From an uncultured SAR116 cluster alpha proteobacterium (GTDB taxonomy: Bacteria > Pseudomonadota > Alphaproteobacteria > Puniceispirillales > Marisalimonadaceae): a stretch of 64,000 nt of DNA. The stretch lies in NCBI GenBank assembly GCA_902593735.1, contig CACJJL010000007.1, positions 1-64,000 of the forward strand, read 5' to 3'. This document shows positions 62,601-64,000 of the stretch, piece by piece. Below the pieces are notes generated by a model, which saw nothing but the letters and a program-made list of their open reading frames with translations, was not told the origin of the DNA and searched no databases. A program made the translations under genes and the position numbers. Position 1 is the stretch's first letter. Each line of letters starts with the position of its first letter.

Positions 62601-63781
62601 GAAGCATTTTTATCTAAGGCTAATGTGTTTCTTATCCATGGACCAACTGAAGATTTATCTGTAGATAAGATTTTTAAAGTTTTAAAATTATTTGACTTGA
62701 ACATATTTATAAAGTCATCAGTAACTTCATCACCAGCTTCTGCATAAACTTCTCCAGTATTTTCATTTATAATATCCTCTGATAGAAATTTACCGATTAG
62801 TTCTTCTTCTTTTATTAAAACTGATTTTAGCCCATTTTCTAATATTAACTTAAGGGTACGTGGAGTAATTTTTTCGCCTGCCTTGGCTACGACTTTAGCT
62901 TTTTTGGAATCGACTAGATCAAAATTTAACCTTTGACCTTTATAGTTATCCTCTATAAATTCTGTAGTCCATTTTTCAGATTCTAAATTGTATATTTGGG
63001 ATCCGTAAAAGTAGTTGAGAATTTCTTCTCTACTCATGCCTAATAGTTTGCTTCTGTCAAGCTCTTGATTATTCTTAATACTCTCCTTAAGATATTCATG
63101 TGATTCATCGTTAAGCAGCGCCATAAGAAATGTTGTGCATGGTAATTTTCTTTTTCTATCTATCCTTACATTTAGAATATCTTTGGGATCAAACTCAAAA
63201 TCTAACCACGACCCCCTGTAAGGAATAACTCTAGCGGCAAATAAAAATTTTCCAGATGCATGAGTTTTGCCCTTATCATGATCAAAAAACACTCCTGGTG
63301 ATCTATGCATTTGGGACACAATTACTCTTTCAGTTCCATTGACTACAAAAGTTCCGTTAGGTGTCATGAGTGGCATATCACCCATATATACATCCTGTTC
63401 TTTCATATCTCGTATTGATTTGGCTCCTGTGTCAGAGTCTAAATCCCAGACTATTAATCTTAAAGTTAATCTCAAAGGTGATGCATATGTTAGTCCCCGT
63501 TGATGACATTCATCAACATCGTACTTAGGTTCTTCTAAAGTATATGATACAAATTCCAACATAGATCTACCCACAAAATCCTTAATTGGAAAAACTGAAT
63601 TAAACACGGCCTGTAATCCAACATCGATTCTCTCTTCGGTCGGAACATACATTTGAAGGAATTGCTCATATGAATTTCTTTGAACTTCAATTAGATTTGG
63701 CATCTGAGCAACTTCACTAATTTTGCCAAATGTTTTTCTTATTCTTCTTCTGTTTAATAAAGTACTCTGTTGGACTGACAT
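59603..63781 (-). CDS. rpoB: RNA polymerase beta subunit
   Basis: 1392 residues, a usual alphaproteobacterial length. The rifampicin-region segment [20 protein letters not shown], followed by [10 protein letters not shown], carries the sensitive-type Asp, His and Ser. [13 protein letters not shown] and the C-terminal [19 protein letters not shown] are typical. It is downstream of rplL across a gap holding an inverted repeat. Confidence 0.98.
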   Translation of the reverse strand: MSVQQSTLLNRRRIRKTFGKISEVAQMPNLIEVQRNSYEQFLQMYVPTEERIDVGLQAVFNSVFPIKDFVGRSMLEFVSYTLEEPKYDVDECHQRGLTYASPLRLTLRLIVWDLDSDTGAKSIRDMKEQDVYMGDMPLMTPNGTFVVNGTERVIVSQMHRSPGVFFDHDKGKTHASGKFLFAARVIPYRGSWLDFEFDPKDILNVRIDRKRKLPCTTFLMALLNDESHEYLKESIKNNQELDRSKLLGMSREEILNYFYGSQIYNLESEKWTTEFIEDNYKGQRLNFDLVDSKKAKVVAKAGEKITPRTLKLILENGLKSVLIKEEELIGKFLSEDIINENTGEVYAEAGDEVTDDFINMFKSNNFKTLKILSTDKSSVGPWIRNTLALDKNASREEALIDIYRVMRPGEPPAYETAEILFNSLFFDEERYDLSAVGRVKMSARLDLKVDDSIRVLRKVDVLSILKELISLKDGHGEIDDIDHLGNRRVRSVGELLENQYRVGLSRMERAIKERMSSANEIENLMPQDLINAKPAAASLREFFGSSQLSQFMDQTNPLSEITHKRRVSALGPGGLTRERAGFEVRDVHPTHYGRICPIETPEGPNIGLINSLATFAQINQYGFIETPYRKVHDGKVTKEVVYISAIEEGKFTIAQANAELDNADNFTGELLPVRKGGDIGLANPQDINLMDVSPKQLVSVASALIPFLENDDANRALMGSNMMRQAVPLVKSESPLVGTGIESTVAQDSGVTLVARRSGIVDQVDATRIVIRAISSDEADISPVDIYSLLKFQRSNQNTCINQRPLVQVGDFISNGDIIADGPATEDGELALGRNVLVAFMPWNGYNFEDSILISERIVKDDVFSSIHIEEFEVMARDTKLGQEEITRDIPNIGEEALRNLDEAGMVYIGAEVKPGDIMVGKVTPKGESPMTPEEKLLRAIFGEKASDVRDTSLKVPPGVSGTIVDVRVFSRRGVDKDERARAIERAEIDRFAKDRDDEKLILERGYYGRLKEFLIGQKISSSSVKDIKNGKILTEDIISNLSRNDLRSISIDDDIIQKKMEKLSNHFDGVIKSLENRFNDRVDKLQRGDELLPGVMKMVKVFVAVKRKLQSGDKMAGRHGNKGVISKIIPAEDMPYLEDGTPVDVVLNPLGVPSRMNVGQILETHLGWAAAGLGNKIGKMVADQEKSDSKNIIKFLSQIYGEKQFKSDFSEMDNASIVQQAQNLRSGVPMATPVFDGANETDVREILKLADLDETGQVYLTDGRTGEVFDRKVTVGYIYMLKLHHLVDDKIHARSIGPYSLVTQQPLGGKAQFGGQRFGEMEVWALEAYGAAYTLQEMLTVKSDDVSGRTKVYESIIRGDDDFEAGIPESFNVLIKELKSLGLNVNMDLVD

Positions 63782-63814
63782 TTATAATCCCTTTAAAATT
63801 TAAATTTAACAAAC

Positions 63815-63860
63815 ATATATTAACAATCTAACGAGCTTAAAATTAAGATTGTTAATATAT
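63815..63860. promoter_or_regulatory. 15-bp inverted repeat between rplL and rpoB
   Basis: ATATATTAACAATCT (63815-63829) and its exact reverse complement (63846-63860) enclose a 16-base loop. In RNA made from the minus strand this would be a long AU-rich hairpin 18 bases after the rplL stop. In E. coli the same gap holds an attenuator and an RNase III site that set the ratio of L12 to RNA polymerase; the same job here is inferred from position. Confidence 0.65.
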
Positions 63861-63877
63861 ATTAAGATACAAAGAAA

Positions 63878-64000
63878 TTACTTGATTTCAACTGAAGCAC
63901 CAGCTTCTTCAAGTTTGCCCTTAATCTCGTTAGCTTCAGCTTCAGGTATTCCTTCTTTAACAATAGAAGGAGCAGCTTCTACAAGATCTTTAGCTTCCTT
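63878..64000 (-). CDS. rplL: 50S ribosomal protein L7/L12, C-terminal 40 residues
   Basis: The frame is open to the window edge and ends at TAA 63878-63880. [20 protein letters not shown] and [14 protein letters not shown] are the conserved end of L7/L12, the stalk protein that recruits translation GTPases. The N-terminus lies outside the window. Confidence 0.97.
   Translation of the reverse strand, partial: KEAKDLVEAAPSIVKEGIPEAEANEIKGKLEEAGASVEIK

Overview
The window looks like a piece of the main chromosome of a streamlined, very AT-rich, Gram-negative alphaproteobacterium, most like free-living marine lineages such as SAR11 or AEGEAN-169/HIMB59 (the exact lineage is inferred). The alphaproteobacterial assignment rests on gene content: the FYDLN acid-domain protein, an ATP12-type F1-ATPase chaperone, an NDUFA9-like protein, the ChvG/ChvI two-component pair, a class II (CP4-type) AroA, a zinc-free S14, and the order trpF-trpB-trpA-accD-folC. 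LptA/B/C and UppP show an outer membrane and a murein wall. Genes are tightly packed with 1-11 bp overlaps, and TTG starts are common.

Layout. 1-4790: end of uppP, an NDUFA9-like gene on the other strand, then a short RNase D and lptC-lptA-lptB-ptsN (LPS export plus EIIA-Ntr, without the usual rpoN/hpf between lptB and ptsN). 4795-7514 (minus): two 2-hydroxyacid dehydrogenases around an HpcH/HpaI aldolase, probably a small hydroxyacid/oxoacid pathway. 7515-10798: a decaying accessory patch next to tRNA-Ala(GGC). It holds an HTH-type pseudogene with three in-frame stops, a TPR-sulfotransferase gene made of exact 102-bp repeats and broken by one nonsense codon, and a second decayed ORF that runs up to the tRNA. 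10808-11224: FYDLN protein. 11363-20412: aroA-cmk-rpsA-ihfB-trpF-trpB-trpA-accD-folC.

20409-29395 (minus): trxA, an exonuclease I-like gene where alphaproteobacteria usually have addAB, tsaE (split by a frameshift in a run of ten A), ahcY, chvG/chvI and polA. 29575-32270: a lone ABC ATPase, a GIY-YIG protein, three small uncharacterised genes and a DUF3147-type membrane protein. Then tRNA-Leu(GAG), lipB, and a minus-strand run of an RNase H-like protein, rluC, a HAD phosphatase, the ATP12 chaperone and a HEPN-like small protein.

37289-64000 (minus): an unbroken transcription/translation block, rplL-rpoB-rpoC-rpsL-rpsG-fusA-tuf-S10-spc-secY-adk-rpsM-rpsK-rpoA-rplQ. It has good internal sigma70-like promoters before rpsL and before rpsM, a 15-bp inverted repeat between rplL and rpoB, and a clear terminator after rplQ. 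No CRISPR array, intact insertion sequence or prophage is visible. The parts most worth a second look are the tRNA-Ala patch, the interrupted tsaE, the sbcB-for-addAB replacement and the cluster of small unknown genes.
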